This document shows positions 31,625 to 41,482 of a stretch of 64,000 nt of DNA, piece after piece. The stretch lies in NCBI GenBank assembly GCA_019925095.2, contig CM034390.1:2405501-2469500 (forward strand), read 5' to 3'. The first letter of the stretch is position 1. Every line of letters begins with the position of its first letter. The translations under genes were made by a program, and so were the position numbers. The stretch is from Dendrolimus kikuchii (Eukaryota > Arthropoda > Insecta > Lepidoptera > Lasiocampidae). The notes below the pieces were generated by a model. The model saw only the letters and a program-made list of their open reading frames with translations. It had not been told where the DNA came from and did not search any database.

Positions 31625-32294
31625 ATTTTACCTGTACCTGTGTACCTTCCATCCCTGCTTTTAGCAGGGATGGAAGGTACACCGCTGATATAGAAAGAAG
31701 AGTGAATTTGGGGAATAGTTTAAATGGAGCGTTAGGTAAACTTCTAGGCGCTAAGAACCTCAGCCAGAAGGCCCAGCTCACCGTACACAACGCGGTGCTG
31801 GTACCTACGCTCACGTATGGAAGCGAGAGTTGGGTATGGAAGAAAGAGCATGAAAGTAGAGTAAACGCGGTCGAGATGCGAGCACTGCGCAAAATCTGCG
31901 GAGTGACGCTCGCGGACCGCGTTCGTAATACCGAAGTAAGAAAGAGAGTTGGTCTGAAAGAGAGTGTCGGGGTGAAGGTAAGGAAAGGAATGCTCCGGTG
32001 GTTCGGGCATGTGGAAAGAATGCATGATGAAAGAATGACTAAACAGATATACAATGCAAAAGTGGATGAATGCAGAAGTCGTGGAAGGCCACGACACACC
32101 TTCCATGATCAAATTGATCGTGTACTAGCAGAAGGTGATGTCAGGAGCCTTAAGAACAGACGAGCTTGCATGACAAGAGTTATGAATGTCAAAGAGGCAA
32201 GTGAGGTGTGTAAGAATAAGCCTAAATGGCACTCTGTTGTTCGTGCCTACCCCGCGAGGGAACTGGCGTGAAGTTATGTATGTATGTATGTATG
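31625..32294 (+). mobile_element. LINE-B, longest copy, nested in the Penelope element
   Basis: TAATATTAA flanks it (31616-31624 and 32295-32303) and the host element is continuous without it. A 189-codon frame (31702-32271) runs from the thumb region (LGNSLNGALGKLLGAKNLSQ) through TYGSESWVWKKEHESR and LRKICGVTLADRVRNTEVRK to PARELA. The 5' end has a perfect hairpin, 'taccttccatccctg' against 'cagggatggaaggta', at about 31639-31680. Strand and tail agree with target-primed insertion. Confidence 0.9.
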
Positions 32295-32333
32295 TAATAT
32301 TAAAATGGGTGGAAGGAAAAATAAAAGTAATTA

Positions 32334-32592
32334 TCAGTCAAGTTGGTTTGTGTTCCGTTGTACGCAGAAAGAGCTCACAGTGTCTTGAGGTCTGGCAGCT
32401 GGTTTTTGCTGGGTTTGGGTCTTAATAGTTTTGATAATTGGATCCCAAACCGGTGGTACTTGCCAACCATCTTCTCTATTGAGATTTGGGTGTTTTTTGA
32501 TTTCAATAGCCTCACGCATCATTCTAGGTATGAAACGATTCTCTTTCGCGAGGATTTGTGGGTTATCGAATCTGATGTAGTGGTTGGGTTAC
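32334..32592 (-). pseudogene. Penelope-like GIY-YIG ORF remnant, left copy
   Basis: The minus strand repeats only the last 62 or so codons of the nuclease ORF (MMREAIEIKKHPN to the stop at 32334) and a little upstream sequence before the inversion junction near 32590. Confidence 0.75.
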
Positions 32593-32609
32593 ACCACGCT
32601 TACGCTTGA

Positions 32610-33284
32610 CATGCTGAAGCTCTGAACCACATAGCTGGAGAGCTTCAGCATGTCAAGCGAGTTCTACAACGCAATCAGCTGAAGACTCCACACCAACGTC
32701 ACAAAGGCCCCAAACCACCTTCAGTTGAGCGGTGCCCTGCTACCCTACCCTACATCAAGGGGGTCACAGACAGAATTGGTCACATCCTCAGGCGAGCTTC
32801 AATCAAAACATATTTCAAGCCGCAGAAAAAGATTACCCAATTTCTGAGACCTGTGAAATGCAATATCCCACTCCAGGATGCAGGGGTTTACAAGCTTGAT
32901 TGTGAGTGTGGATTGTCATACATTGGGCAAACAAAGAGGAGCATAAAAACACAAGTAAAAAAACACATTGCTGACATGAAACACACAAGGTCTACGAAGT
33001 CTGCGATCAGTGAACACATGCTGGATAAACCCAACCACTACATCAGATTCGATAACCCACAAATCCTCGCGAAAGAGAATCGTTTCATACCTAGAATGAT
33101 GCGTGAGGCTATTGAAATCAAAAAACACCCAAATTTCAATAGAGAAGATGGTTGGCAAGTACTACCTGTTTGGGATCCAATTATCAAAACTATTAAGACC
33201 CAAACCCAGCAAAAACCAGCTGCCAGACCTCAAGACACTGTGAGCTCTTTCTGCGTACAACGGAACACAAACCAACTTGACTGA
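32610..33284 (+). pseudogene. Penelope-like GIY-YIG endonuclease, right copy
   Basis: A 224-codon open frame with no start of its own runs from the inversion junction. The linker after the missing reverse transcriptase (HVKRVLQRNQLKTPHQRHKG, then PSVERCPATLPYIKGVTDRI) is followed by the nuclease core (GVYKLDCECGLSYIGQTKRS), the HIADMKHTRS helix and LAKENRFIPRMMREAIEI. It is the most complete Penelope coding remnant here. A few substitutions separate it from 21281-21850 (for example KTQVKKH against KTRVKEH). Confidence 0.82.
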
Positions 33285-33696
33285 TAATTACTTTTATTTT
33301 TCCTTCCACCCATTTTAATATTATATAAAATTATTAGAGCTAGGCATGTTTGCTGAAGAGTTTCTTGCGCCGCTTCTTCTCTTCAAGCCATAACATGTTG
33401 CGAAGCGGTAGTAAATTAGATTAGGCTCCCATAGATTAAATAATAACCATAAACAAAATTAAAAATTAAATAATTAAAATTAACAAGTTGGCGGTAGGCT
33501 AAATAAAACTTTAACAATACTCGTTGACACTTGACATCTTTGTCTTCCGTGATCACGGCCACTGAAAAGTGGCCGAAACGTCGGAAAAAACCAAAATCAA
33601 ATAAAATTACCGCGCTTAAAACCGTTAAAACGAAGTTTTATTATGTATACAAGTCGCGAAAACTTAAGAAAATATTATGCAAACAATATTAGTTTA

Positions 33697-34110
33697 TTTG
33701 GCTGCTTATATAATACTTACATTTTAAATATCGCGATATCTTTTGAATGAAACGTCCGAATTGAATAATTCAAAAAGTTCTAGAAAGGTATTGAATTCGT
33801 CTTAAATATGGAGTAATTTATTTTGATAAGGATTAATACCAAGGTACAAAATAAAGAGTTTTTGAAGCGACGGGATTTTAATTATTTAAAAAATAAAAGA
33901 AAACACTTATTGTGAGATAACTACAATAATTAGACATATGATTACGCAATATTTTTTGTAGACAATTATATGTTTTGCAAAGTGGTAGTACATTGTTTTG
34001 TTCTATAACCAATAGTTTTCACAGCGCACGCAGTGTAAGGATTTTTTCGGGTCATTTTGTTACACCTTGGGTTACATCAAGGGACCTTTGGCAAGGATCC
34101 CTAATTGTTT
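33697..34110. repeat. Interspersed repeat, family C
   Basis: It shares long runs with 61790-62165, such as 'gtccgaattgaataattcaa' and 'gtaatttattttgataagga', in the same orientation at about 80 percent identity by eye. The class is unknown. Confidence 0.6.
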
Positions 34111-34111
34111 T

Positions 34112-34256
34112 GAAAATATAATATAGCCTATAGCCTTCCTCGATAAATTTACTATTCAACACTGAAAGAATTTTTCAAATCGGGCCAGCGGTTCCTGAGA
34201 TTAGAGCGTTTAAACAAACAAACAAACTCTTCAGCTTTATAATATTAGTATAGATA
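34112..34256 (-). mobile_element. Helitron-like element, family J, partial
   Basis: A reverse copy of the 5' half ('cagcggttcctgagattaga'). The CTAGT end is missing. Confidence 0.5.
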
Positions 34257-34408
34257 TAATTTAATATGTGAAAATAAAGATGTCGGACAAATGATTTTCT
34301 TTCGATAACATCTCTTTGGTCCTGTGCCGGTGCTCTGTGCATTACGAACGGCATCATCCCGCCATATTTTATATTGTGTGCCTGTTGCATCTATTAAGGT
34401 TCACTATT

Positions 34409-35173
34409 GTTTAGACTTGTAACAGGATTGATAATGAAATACGTGTTTACTCATAAAGGTGTATTTTGCGACCGACTACCAATAGAATTTAATAGAGGTT
34501 AAATATAAACTCAACATACCGGCCCCCGAAAAACACTGTTTTTCATCAAAACTATAAATTAATATCACTCAGCAATGGACTGTATCTTCAACATAAACAA
34601 TATTTGATTGTAAAAAAAATTATAAACAAATTAGAATAACATTAGTAGTATGTATCAAACAACCAAAATATGTTTTGAGAAAACTAAAATAATAATTCTA
34701 CATTGTGCCAAAAACCACTCTTTTCAAACTGTTCTTCAAAGAACGGTGAAAGCCTGGTAAGAAATTGATTCTTTCTAAAAACAAATTATTATTGACTTTT
34801 AGTAATTTCTTCTTCGTTCTCTTCGTGCTTTTTTTTATATTTCCATTTTTTACTTAATGCTAAAACATTTCTTGCTACTTCCAAATTTTTACAACTATTT
34901 TTTTAAACTGTTAATTTATACAAAATTATTTCCAAAACTTCTAATCTTAGTACAAAATTTCTTATTTCTACTTTCTACGCTCTTAGTTCTATTTAGGCAC
35001 TACATTCCTATTCTTGCTTTATGTTTCTAGTTGATACAATTATCTTTTGATGAATAAGTCCATACCTACCCTCATTATACGTATAAAACTGCAGACAACC
35101 GACTAGCTGGCGCAAAAACGCCGCCTCACAATCTTCAAAGATATAATGCTGTAATAAAATAAATACAAATTCT
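34409..35173. mobile_element. Possible LTR-type element
   Basis: It starts TGTAACAGGATTG and ends ATCACTCATTACA, with AATAAAATAAA shortly before the end and 'ataccggcccccgaa' inside. TGT...ACA ends and a poly(A) signal suggest an LTR, but no direct 5-bp target duplication was found. Confidence 0.35.
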
Positions 35174-35440
35174 GTTTGATCACTCATTACAGTTTATTAC
35201 CCCATATTTTATGTGCCTTGTACTTCTCTAAAAATATTTTAATGTTCAAGAGTTTTAATACATTAATGAGTATTTTCGGTTTCATTAATGGCTTCGATTG
35301 ATCATTTATAATTATAGTTCTTGCAATTCACGTAGGCGAGCGGATGCGCGGTGGCAAACACATATCTGTGTGGGCGTGATACTAGGGCGCCTAAAGCAGC
35401 GGCTTTCCCGCATTCACAATACGAGTACAACATGTATCAA
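35174..35440. other. Non-coding spacer
   Basis: A GC-richer block at 35325-35410 ('gcggtggcaaacacatatct') resembles retrotransposon debris. No exon was recognised. Confidence 0.25.
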
Positions 35441-35631
35441 AGTGAAGGCTATGTGTTACACCTACCAGTATATCTAGAAACGTGTCAATTTTACTAAGCA
35501 GCTCAAACAGTTTTTCAAAGCACTGTCCGATGTATAGACAGTTAGAATACACTATGGTGTAACAAACGCTGTACCCCTCGTATGGCGTGACGCTGTCGCG
35601 ACAGACGAATGATTAATATTTGTTACAATTC

Positions 35632-35939
35632 GTGCAGGAACGGAGAAAGAATACAATTTCCTGCGGCCGGGCGGCCTGTCGTAAGAGGCGACAAAACAAC
35701 CCACAGCCAGGTGGTAGGGCATTTGCCCGACTGGATGGCTACCGCCCCTGGTCTAAAGTATGTCGCCATAACAACCTTGAGTTGTGTTCCGGCATTAGTG
35801 ACCAGGTGTCAGGCCTTAATAGAGCAGCAGCGCATTTGTAGCAGCACCTTTGGTGTTGCAAATGTCCATAGGCGATGGTAACCGCTTTCCATCAAGTGGG
35901 CCGTCTGCCTGTCTGCTGAACTCCGGCAATAAAAAAAAA
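35632..35939 (+). mobile_element. Family A retroposon with clean target duplication
   Basis: Comparison with uninterrupted array units shows ACAATT on both sides of this copy, giving exact ends: it starts CGTGCAGGAACGG and ends AATAAAAAAAA. This is the clearest evidence in the window that family A moves by retroposition. Confidence 0.85.
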
Positions 35940-35982
35940 CAATTTTGTTTAATAGTTGGCAGACAAACTCACACATTACATA

Positions 35983-36238
35983 TCGAGGGTTGAAAGGCTA
36001 TTTGTTTTAAGCGACATTTTGTGTGAGAATTAACACTATGGGTTTTTATATCCTAATGTCTCAACTTAAAGAAATATAAAGAACCTAATGTTTAGTTTCA
36101 ATCTATAGATGTTCTTTTTTTTAAGTACGGTACATAATTCGTTGGTGATGTGTTTTTCTGGGTCATTTGTAACTACCAACTTTTCTCCCGACAATTTTTA
36201 AAAATGTCGTTTAAAACATATAGCCTTTCACCCATCGA
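35983..36238. mobile_element. TA-flanked MITE (Tc1/mariner-like)
   Basis: The inverted ends TCGAGGGTTGAAAGGCTAT and, reversed, TCGATGGGTGAAAGGCTAT continue to pair for about 35 bases. TA lies at each side (35981-35982, 36239-36240), and the intact array units show the empty site. It is 256 bp and non-coding. Confidence 0.75.
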
Positions 36239-37255
36239 TATGTATATGCTCAAGCTAATCAAATTACATCTGTGTTATGGTTACAGTAAATCTAGAAACG
36301 TGTCAATTTTACTAAGCAGCTCAAACAGTTTTTCAAAGCACTGTCCGATATATAGACAGAACACACCATGGTGTAACAAACGCTGTACCCCTCGTATGGC
36401 GTGACGCTGTCGCGACAGACGAATGGTTAATATTTGTTACAATTTTATTTAATAGTTGGCAGACAAACTCACACATTACATATGTATATGCTCAAGCTAA
36501 GCATATCACATCTGTGTTATGGTTACAGTAAAGCTAGAAACGTATCAATTTTACTAAGAAGCTCAAACAGTTTTTCAAAGCACTGACCGATGTATAGACA
36601 GTTAGAACACACTATGGTGTAATAAACGCTGTACCCCTCGTATGGCGTGACGCTGTCGCGACAGACGAATGGTTAATGTTTGTTACAATTTTATTTAATA
36701 GTTGGCAGACAAACTCACACATTACATATGTATATGCTCAAGCTAAGCAAATTACATCTGTGTTATGGTTACAGTAAAGCTAGAAACATGTCAATTTTAC
36801 TAAGCAGCTCAAACAGTTTTTCAAAGCACTGTCCGATGTATAGACAGTTAGAACACATTATGGTGTTACAAATGCTATACGCCACGAATGGCGTGACGCT
36901 GTACGCGACAGATGAATGATTATAATTGTTTATATATTATTTAATAGTCTGCGGACAAACTCACATATTACATATGTATATTCTCAAGCTAAGCAAGTTA
37001 TATTCGTGTTATGGTTACAGTAAAGCTAGAAACGTGTCAATTTTACTAAGAAGCTCAAACAGCTTTTTCACAGCACTGCCCGATGTATAGACAGTAGAAT
37101 ACACTATGGTGTTACAAGCTACGCTAGTTATATTTGTGTTATGGTTAGTATAAAACTTACCAACTGTGAGGCCGACAGCTGATTTCTTTATGTGGGAACC
37201 ATAAATATAGGTTCACCGTTCATTAAAATCACGAAGTGAAGTAAAGAGCAATTAC

Positions 37256-37429
37256 CCTCTTAAGATGGTGTAAATATGCAGCCGACATGATCCGCAGCCT
37301 CAGGCAAAGCGGTGCTGTCTTCAGGAAATATGGTTCCTGCACACCACGCGATTCACGCCACAAATGTAAACAGTACTTGTTCACTATTGACACGAGGTTT
37401 TTGGAGACACGAGTGTTCTTCAAGAACTC
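37256..37429 (-). CDS. CNG-like channel, C-linker exon of the second module
   Basis: Acceptor CCACAG precedes 37429 and donor AGG|GTAATT follows 37256, giving 58 whole codons in phase 0-0. The peptide FLKNTRVSKNLVSIVNKYCL then HLWRESRGVQEPYFLKTAPL then LRIMSAAYLHHLKR has the C-linker pattern of CNG/HCN channels: helix A' with a central aromatic-Trp pair, then the 'P..L...i....y...l' helices that pack under the pore and link it to the CNBD. It follows directly on the S6 exon. The next exon is the one not found. Confidence 0.88.
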
Positions 37430-37491
37430 CTGTGGTAAGAAAATGTAGTACTTATACAGTCTCGGCATGACGTGTACAAAAGTATATAATG

Positions 37492-37800
37492 GAGTTTTTG
37501 GCGGGAACTGAAAGGAGACGTTGTGCTGTGCAGTTTTATTTTCTAAAAATGTGTAAAATTACTTTAAACTGAACAATATTTGTAGGATAATGATAGTTTT
37601 TGAGTAGTAATTATGTGTTTTGTGAGAAATGTGAACTGTATAGACAAATGTGGCTTTTTGAGTTGTCACAAGAACTCCGTTGAATGGCACTAGCTGATTA
37701 CCTACAGTTCAGCTGTGCTACACATAGGCTTAAGAAAATGAAGAAACTATATTGTAAACTAAGGTCTGGCTTAAAGGCCTAGCTGCCAAGCCATAAACTT
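37492..37800 (+). mobile_element. Retroposon family H
   Basis: A close copy of 5637-5955, ending in an A/T-rich tail 'ataaacttaaataaaataaa'. Confidence 0.65.
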
Positions 37801-38044
37801 AAATAAAATAAATAATTTCTCTTTGCTGTCAGCCATTATGAAATGTACCTATTTCGTGTACAAGATTAAAATACACAAATTTGTAGTTAAACTATTGTTT
37901 ATTAATACAATAACTTCAAATAAATTTCACACAATATGCCAAAGATCGCGCGAATTGGAAAAGAAAACGTAAGAAACCGGACCTCGGGCACCGAAGCGGA
38001 CGCTCCGAGCGCAACCGATATTAATATTTAATTATTATTTTAAT

Positions 38045-38190
38045 TATAACTGAATGAATGAATGAATGAAAACACTTTATTGTTCACCAAGAATTACAAC
38101 TACGTTCTTAAAATTAAGTACAGTAAATGTTGAATAAAGGGCGGCCTTATCGCTTAAAGCGATCTCTTCCAGGCAACCCCCATGAATTGT
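38045..38190 (-). mobile_element. LINE 3' end, family I
   Basis: An AATG tandem tail ('gaatgaatgaatgaatgaaa') is followed by the reverse of the 'agcgataaggccgc' hairpin block. Confidence 0.65.
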
Positions 38191-38607
38191 GGGGGTTGAT
38201 GATCTGTGATCTCCTAATTCCTTCTTCACTCTTTATCAGCAACTTTGTGCCACTGGGCAGTTAAAAGAGCTAATGCGCGTCATACCACGCTTTTATTAAA
38301 ACAATATATAGAATCGGGCCACTGCGGAGAAGTCCACTAATAAAGGGTTCACACAACATTGCTATTTCACCACAGTTAACAAAAACCATAGATAACATTA
38401 TCCTTATTTTTTAGCTGTTTCGCGTTCAGTGCCATATAGACTACAACTTCCCGTCTTACATCCAAATGGATATAGTAATTTTGGGAAAATAAAACTGTGA
38501 CATACAGAGTACAGACAGACAGACGAGCATGACGAAAACATAAGGTTTCCATTTTCCAAAGCAGCTATGGGACTCTTAACAAATGGAAAACATAACAAAG
38601 CGTTCAC

Positions 38608-38739
38608 CTGGAGTTCCAAATATTTGCTGTAAAACGAAAAGGACCTGAACGACCGGTACTGGATGATATTGGAAAATTCGCCAACGTAGATCATGTATAT
38701 CATCGTTGATAATATTTGGAGGATCGATACGAACAGCAC
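38608..38739 (-). CDS. CNG-like channel, S6 exon of the second module
   Basis: Acceptor CACTAG precedes 38739 and donor CAG|GTGAAC follows 38608, leaving 44 whole codons. VLFVSILQILSTMIYMIYVG is the pore-lining S6 helix. EFSNIIQYRSFRSFSFYSKY is the start of the cytoplasmic linker, matching the 'G.v.s.i......a..eF' pattern after S6 in CNG channels. It joins the pore exon (45188-45297) upstream and the C-linker exon downstream, both in phase 0. Confidence 0.88.
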
Positions 38740-39104
38740 CTAGTGGAAACATTTACTGTATTAAATTCTATTCATTATTGTGGTGTATGGTAGCCGGTTT
38801 GTGTAATGAAACTACACTTTGCAGCACATTTTATATTTAAAAGAAAAAAAGGTACGACAGCTGCTGCGTGTAAAAAGTCCTACCGCATTCCAAAGTAACC
38901 GCGACAAGACCACTCTCGCGCGCTGACCGAAACAGACTGTGCGTCGACAGCGCTTAGCTGTCGGAGGAAGAGAGGCGACGTAAATGCGGCGCGGGCGGCG
39001 AATAACGTAAAGGCGGCTTGCCACGGTTATATCGCTTAGGCAGCCTGCTGGCCGCTACATTATTAAGTAATGTTAAATGACTGCAGTACCATAAATAGCC
39101 TTTT

Positions 39105-39350
39105 ATGCGCCCTTTTTTTTAAGGCGGGGCAAATGCTATTTACGCACAATACTGGGTCCTTTGCAAGGGATTAGACCATAGTTGATCATGGAGGCTTTAC
39201 CCTTTAATAAGGGGCAATCCAAACGGTAATCAACCAGCATGTGTGGAGATTCAGAGAAGTTGCACGGGCAACAACCACTACCCATTAAAACCACCGTCCT
39301 CTCATGTGCCCCGCGCTTTTTATGTAGGAAAGGCTGAGACTTAGCTTTTA
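39105..39350 (-). mobile_element. Retroposon family E, truncated
   Basis: It is the reverse complement of the last 240 or so bases of family E, beginning with the oligo(T) side at 39113 and including 'ttgcaagggattagaccata'. Confidence 0.6.
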
Positions 39351-39702
39351 TGCGCCCTATGCGAAATTCTATAACTGCGCCCTTGCTTTTTTTTTAGATA
39401 TTATAGGTACCCTAGCTAGGGCAATGCCTATGTATAGGCCGACTTGATGTCAGTCAGGGTGAAAAAAAAACGCACCTTGGTTTTTATAGTCGGGGATACA
39501 CCGTCCATTTTTGCTATTGATAACTATTAAGCTAATTTTCCGTGAGTAGCTTCATTTTTATGAGACGCCCAGCAATTTCCTGTACGAAAACTCGATTTTG
39601 GTCGTTAACAGGGGTAGCAGGGATAACATATGTCGATTTGTAGATTCCCAAAAATTTATTACTAACTGGATTTTTTTCTTAAATCTCAAGATAATTATCT
39701 AA

Positions 39703-40880
39703 ATTATTTGAAAAATATTTGTCCTACAAAATGTATGGTTTGATCAAAGAGCTCTTCCAATATGTATCGATAACGAAATAATTAAAAATTACTAACCCGC
39801 TGATTTTTTTACTTAGGTAATTGTTCGCGCCGCTTATTTTAAAATCCTGTCCCCTTGAAATTATTACCACAACTACCCGCTTTCCTAACCGCGTTATCCA
39901 ATCACCTTGTCCCAGCCGCCATCTTCCATTCCATTCGACTATCCTTGTCGTACTTACCGCTGTGCTAATACTGCTCGTTCTTGCGAGTCAGTCTGCTGTC
40001 GACCCTCGTCGCATAGAGTCTGCTGTCGACCCTCGTCGCATATAGTCTGCTGTCGACCCTCGTCGCACGTAGTCTGCTGTCGACCCTCGTACGACAACCC
40101 GCACATCGCTACCGCCACAACTTGCTATAAGAGCAGTTATACCGCGCCGAGTGTGTACAATTAATTATCGAAGGCCGCAAGAAGGAGACAAGCCAGAAGA
40201 TTTGCTGCAAGGCTAACAACTTGGTGATCAGCACGTATAGTTAGTGCAGCCTAGAGGCACGCAGGTTAGTCTCCCTTCTTATCCATACCAGAAAGCCTAC
40301 CACCGCCGTTTTGGATACGCGTTCAGTACTTAATTACTGGGCTGCCGCGTTGACAGTAATATTTATATAATTTATCAGTCACATTGTCCTACAAATTGCG
40401 TGGTACTTTATCGCGGTCCTCCAATTGAATAGATATTTGAAATTCATGAAATTAAAAACCAATTTATTTTCTGTATTTTGCTACTACAGCTGAGTCACAC
40501 CGGTAGGCATGTGCAGAGCTTTGCTTGCTGCGTATTAGGTATCCCACGTTAGTGTCGACCATGCGTGCAAAGATTTTTTCAGTTAGCCACGTGTTTACTT
40601 TGTCTCTCGAGAAATAAATTCAAGACATATTTTTTGTGCTGCAAATTAATTATGGAGTGTTTTTTGTGTAATTTGCTTTGTGAAAAACCTACTTTTCGAG
40701 AGAAAAGAGAAGAAGTGAAGAAATTTAATAAAGACATTTGGCTTTCTTGCTTAACTTTTCTATCTGCTCTAAAGCATCATCAAAATGAATATCGAGATGT
40801 TGTGTTGCCTGAAAATTGGTATGACGGAATGTTGGAAGGATCAAACCATACATTTTGTAGGACAAATATTTTTTCAAATT
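39703..40880. mobile_element. Unclassified 1.2-kb element bounded by 42-bp inverted repeats
   Basis: The sequence 'ttgtcctacaaaatgtatgg' and surrounding bases at 39703-39745 recur inverted at 40839-40880. Between them lie a 27-bp minisatellite and a Cys-containing ORF. The outer flanks show no obvious target duplication. It could be a foldback or DNA transposon relic, or a chance pairing of two copies of one short repeat. Confidence 0.4.
39991..40095 (+). repeat. 27-bp tandem repeat, four units
   Basis: Units of 'gtctgctgtcgaccctcgtc' plus seven bases repeat four times. As 27 is a multiple of three, all frames stay open: one reads (S/V)CCRPSSH repeats, another SAVDPRRI. The frame from 39907 (85 codons) is doubtful as a gene. 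Confidence 0.75.
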
Positions 40881-40897
40881 ACCGTATAACCATATAA
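40652..40897 (+). CDS. Hypothetical Cys-rich small protein, probably transposon-derived
   Basis: An 81-codon frame begins MECFLCNLLCEKPTFREKRE and continues with WLSCLTFLSALKHHQNEYRD and LPENWYDGMLEGSNHTFC. Paired Cys (C-x2-C, then C-x3-C spacing) with later Trp, His and Cys suggest a small zinc-binding fold. I do not recognise the family. The frame could extend 29 codons upstream to 40565. Its right end overlaps the inverted repeat at 40839-40880, so the stop is supplied by repeat sequence. It may be the degraded N-terminal zinc finger of a transposon protein. Confidence 0.3.
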   Translation: MECFLCNLLCEKPTFREKREEVKKFNKDIWLSCLTFLSALKHHQNEYRDVVLPENWYDGMLEGSNHTFCRTNIFSNYRITI

Positions 40898-41165
40898 CCA
40901 AGATTATTTATTCACTCATATGTACATTATATTAGAATGAGTAACGCGTCGCGGGTATGGAAGACAACTGCCACTCGGAGCGGGGCGCACGACGTTCGAT
41001 GCAATTCGCTGAGTAGGCAGTGTTACAAACGGCCCATGCGCATCACAAAACCACCCCACGCTGGACTGGACCAAAACGATGCCGGACGACAAAAGAAGTC
41101 CCCCGGCTGTGGATGAGGCCTGTGTGCGAGGCTCCCGCCTGCCAGGGCATCGCGAAGTTGGAACT
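40881..41165. other. GC-richer debris, probably retrotransposon
   Basis: Mixed sequence with no clear domain on either strand. Confidence 0.25.
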
Positions 41166-41167
41166 GT

Positions 41168-41482
41168 TCTATCCGTGCAGGAACGGAGAAAGAATACAAT
41201 TTCCTGCGGCCGGGCGGCCTGTCGTAAGAGGCGCCTTAACAACCCACAGCCAGGTGGTAGGGCATTTGCCCGACTGGATGGCTACCACCCCTGGTCTAAA
41301 CTATGTCGCCATAACAACCTTGAGTTGTGTTCCGGCATTAGTGACCAGGTTCCAGTTTCCCTTAAGAGAGCAGCAGCGCATTTGTAGCAACTTCGCTGTT
41401 GCAAATGTCCATAGGTGATGGTAAACGCTTTCCATCAAGTGGGCCGTCTGCCTGTCTGCTGATCTCCTGCAATTAAAAAAAA
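41168..41482 (+). mobile_element. Family A retroposon, full length
   Basis: A sense copy with start signature ATCCGTGCAGGAACGG at 41170 and 'tgatctcctgcaattaaaaa' end. The 70-codon frame is intact. Confidence 0.8.

Larger units (their letters stand above)
31307..33679. mobile_element. Penelope-like composite, two copies head to head, 12-bp target duplication
   Basis: CAAACAATATTA at 31295-31306 and 33680-33691 flanks the whole unit. The left half (31307-32590) is the reverse complement of the right half's 3' part. Terminal blocks and the GIY-YIG coding sequence occur in both, meeting near 32590. The right copy extends furthest (from 32610) and ends in the 'tcgcgaaaacttaagaaaat' tail. The left copy is broken by LINE-B. 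One insertion event generated both copies, as the shared flanking duplication shows. Confidence 0.85.
35441..37140. repeat. 245-bp tandem array, interrupted by a retroposon and a MITE
   Basis: The marker 'tgtcaattttactaag' recurs at spacings of 243-245 bases at about 36300, 36543, 36788 and 37033, with a further unit at about 35482 separated by insertions. Each unit also contains 'cgtatggcgtgacgctgtcg'. It lies in an intron of the channel gene. Short minus-strand frames in the unit do not resemble the missing exon. Confidence 0.88.
30619..37255. other. Intron interval with a missing CNBD exon
   Basis: This 6.6-kb interval holds a LINE-B copy, Helitron-like pieces, the Penelope composite, a family C repeat, an LTR-like segment and the 245-bp array. 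An exon of about 105 bases, starting in phase 0 and ending with one spare base, is expected on the minus strand. None with a proper PLF...L...PG-like sequence was seen. Confidence 0.5.

Noticed and set aside
34175..34390. 71-codon minus-strand frame considered as the missing CNBD exon
   Set aside because: It does not resemble a CNBD. In the required phase it hits a stop early, and its text looks like repeat debris.
35620..35881. Frames of 70-90 codons with QERRKNTISCGR-type sequence treated as host genes
   Set aside because: They sit wholly inside family A retroposons, which occur about 20 times here.
36290..37090. Minus-strand frames in the 245-bp units (ending SKIDTFLALL) considered as the missing CNBD exon
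   Set aside because: No donor follows in phase, there is a stop a few codons later and no PG-type turn. The sequence is identical in all array units, so it is repeat sequence.
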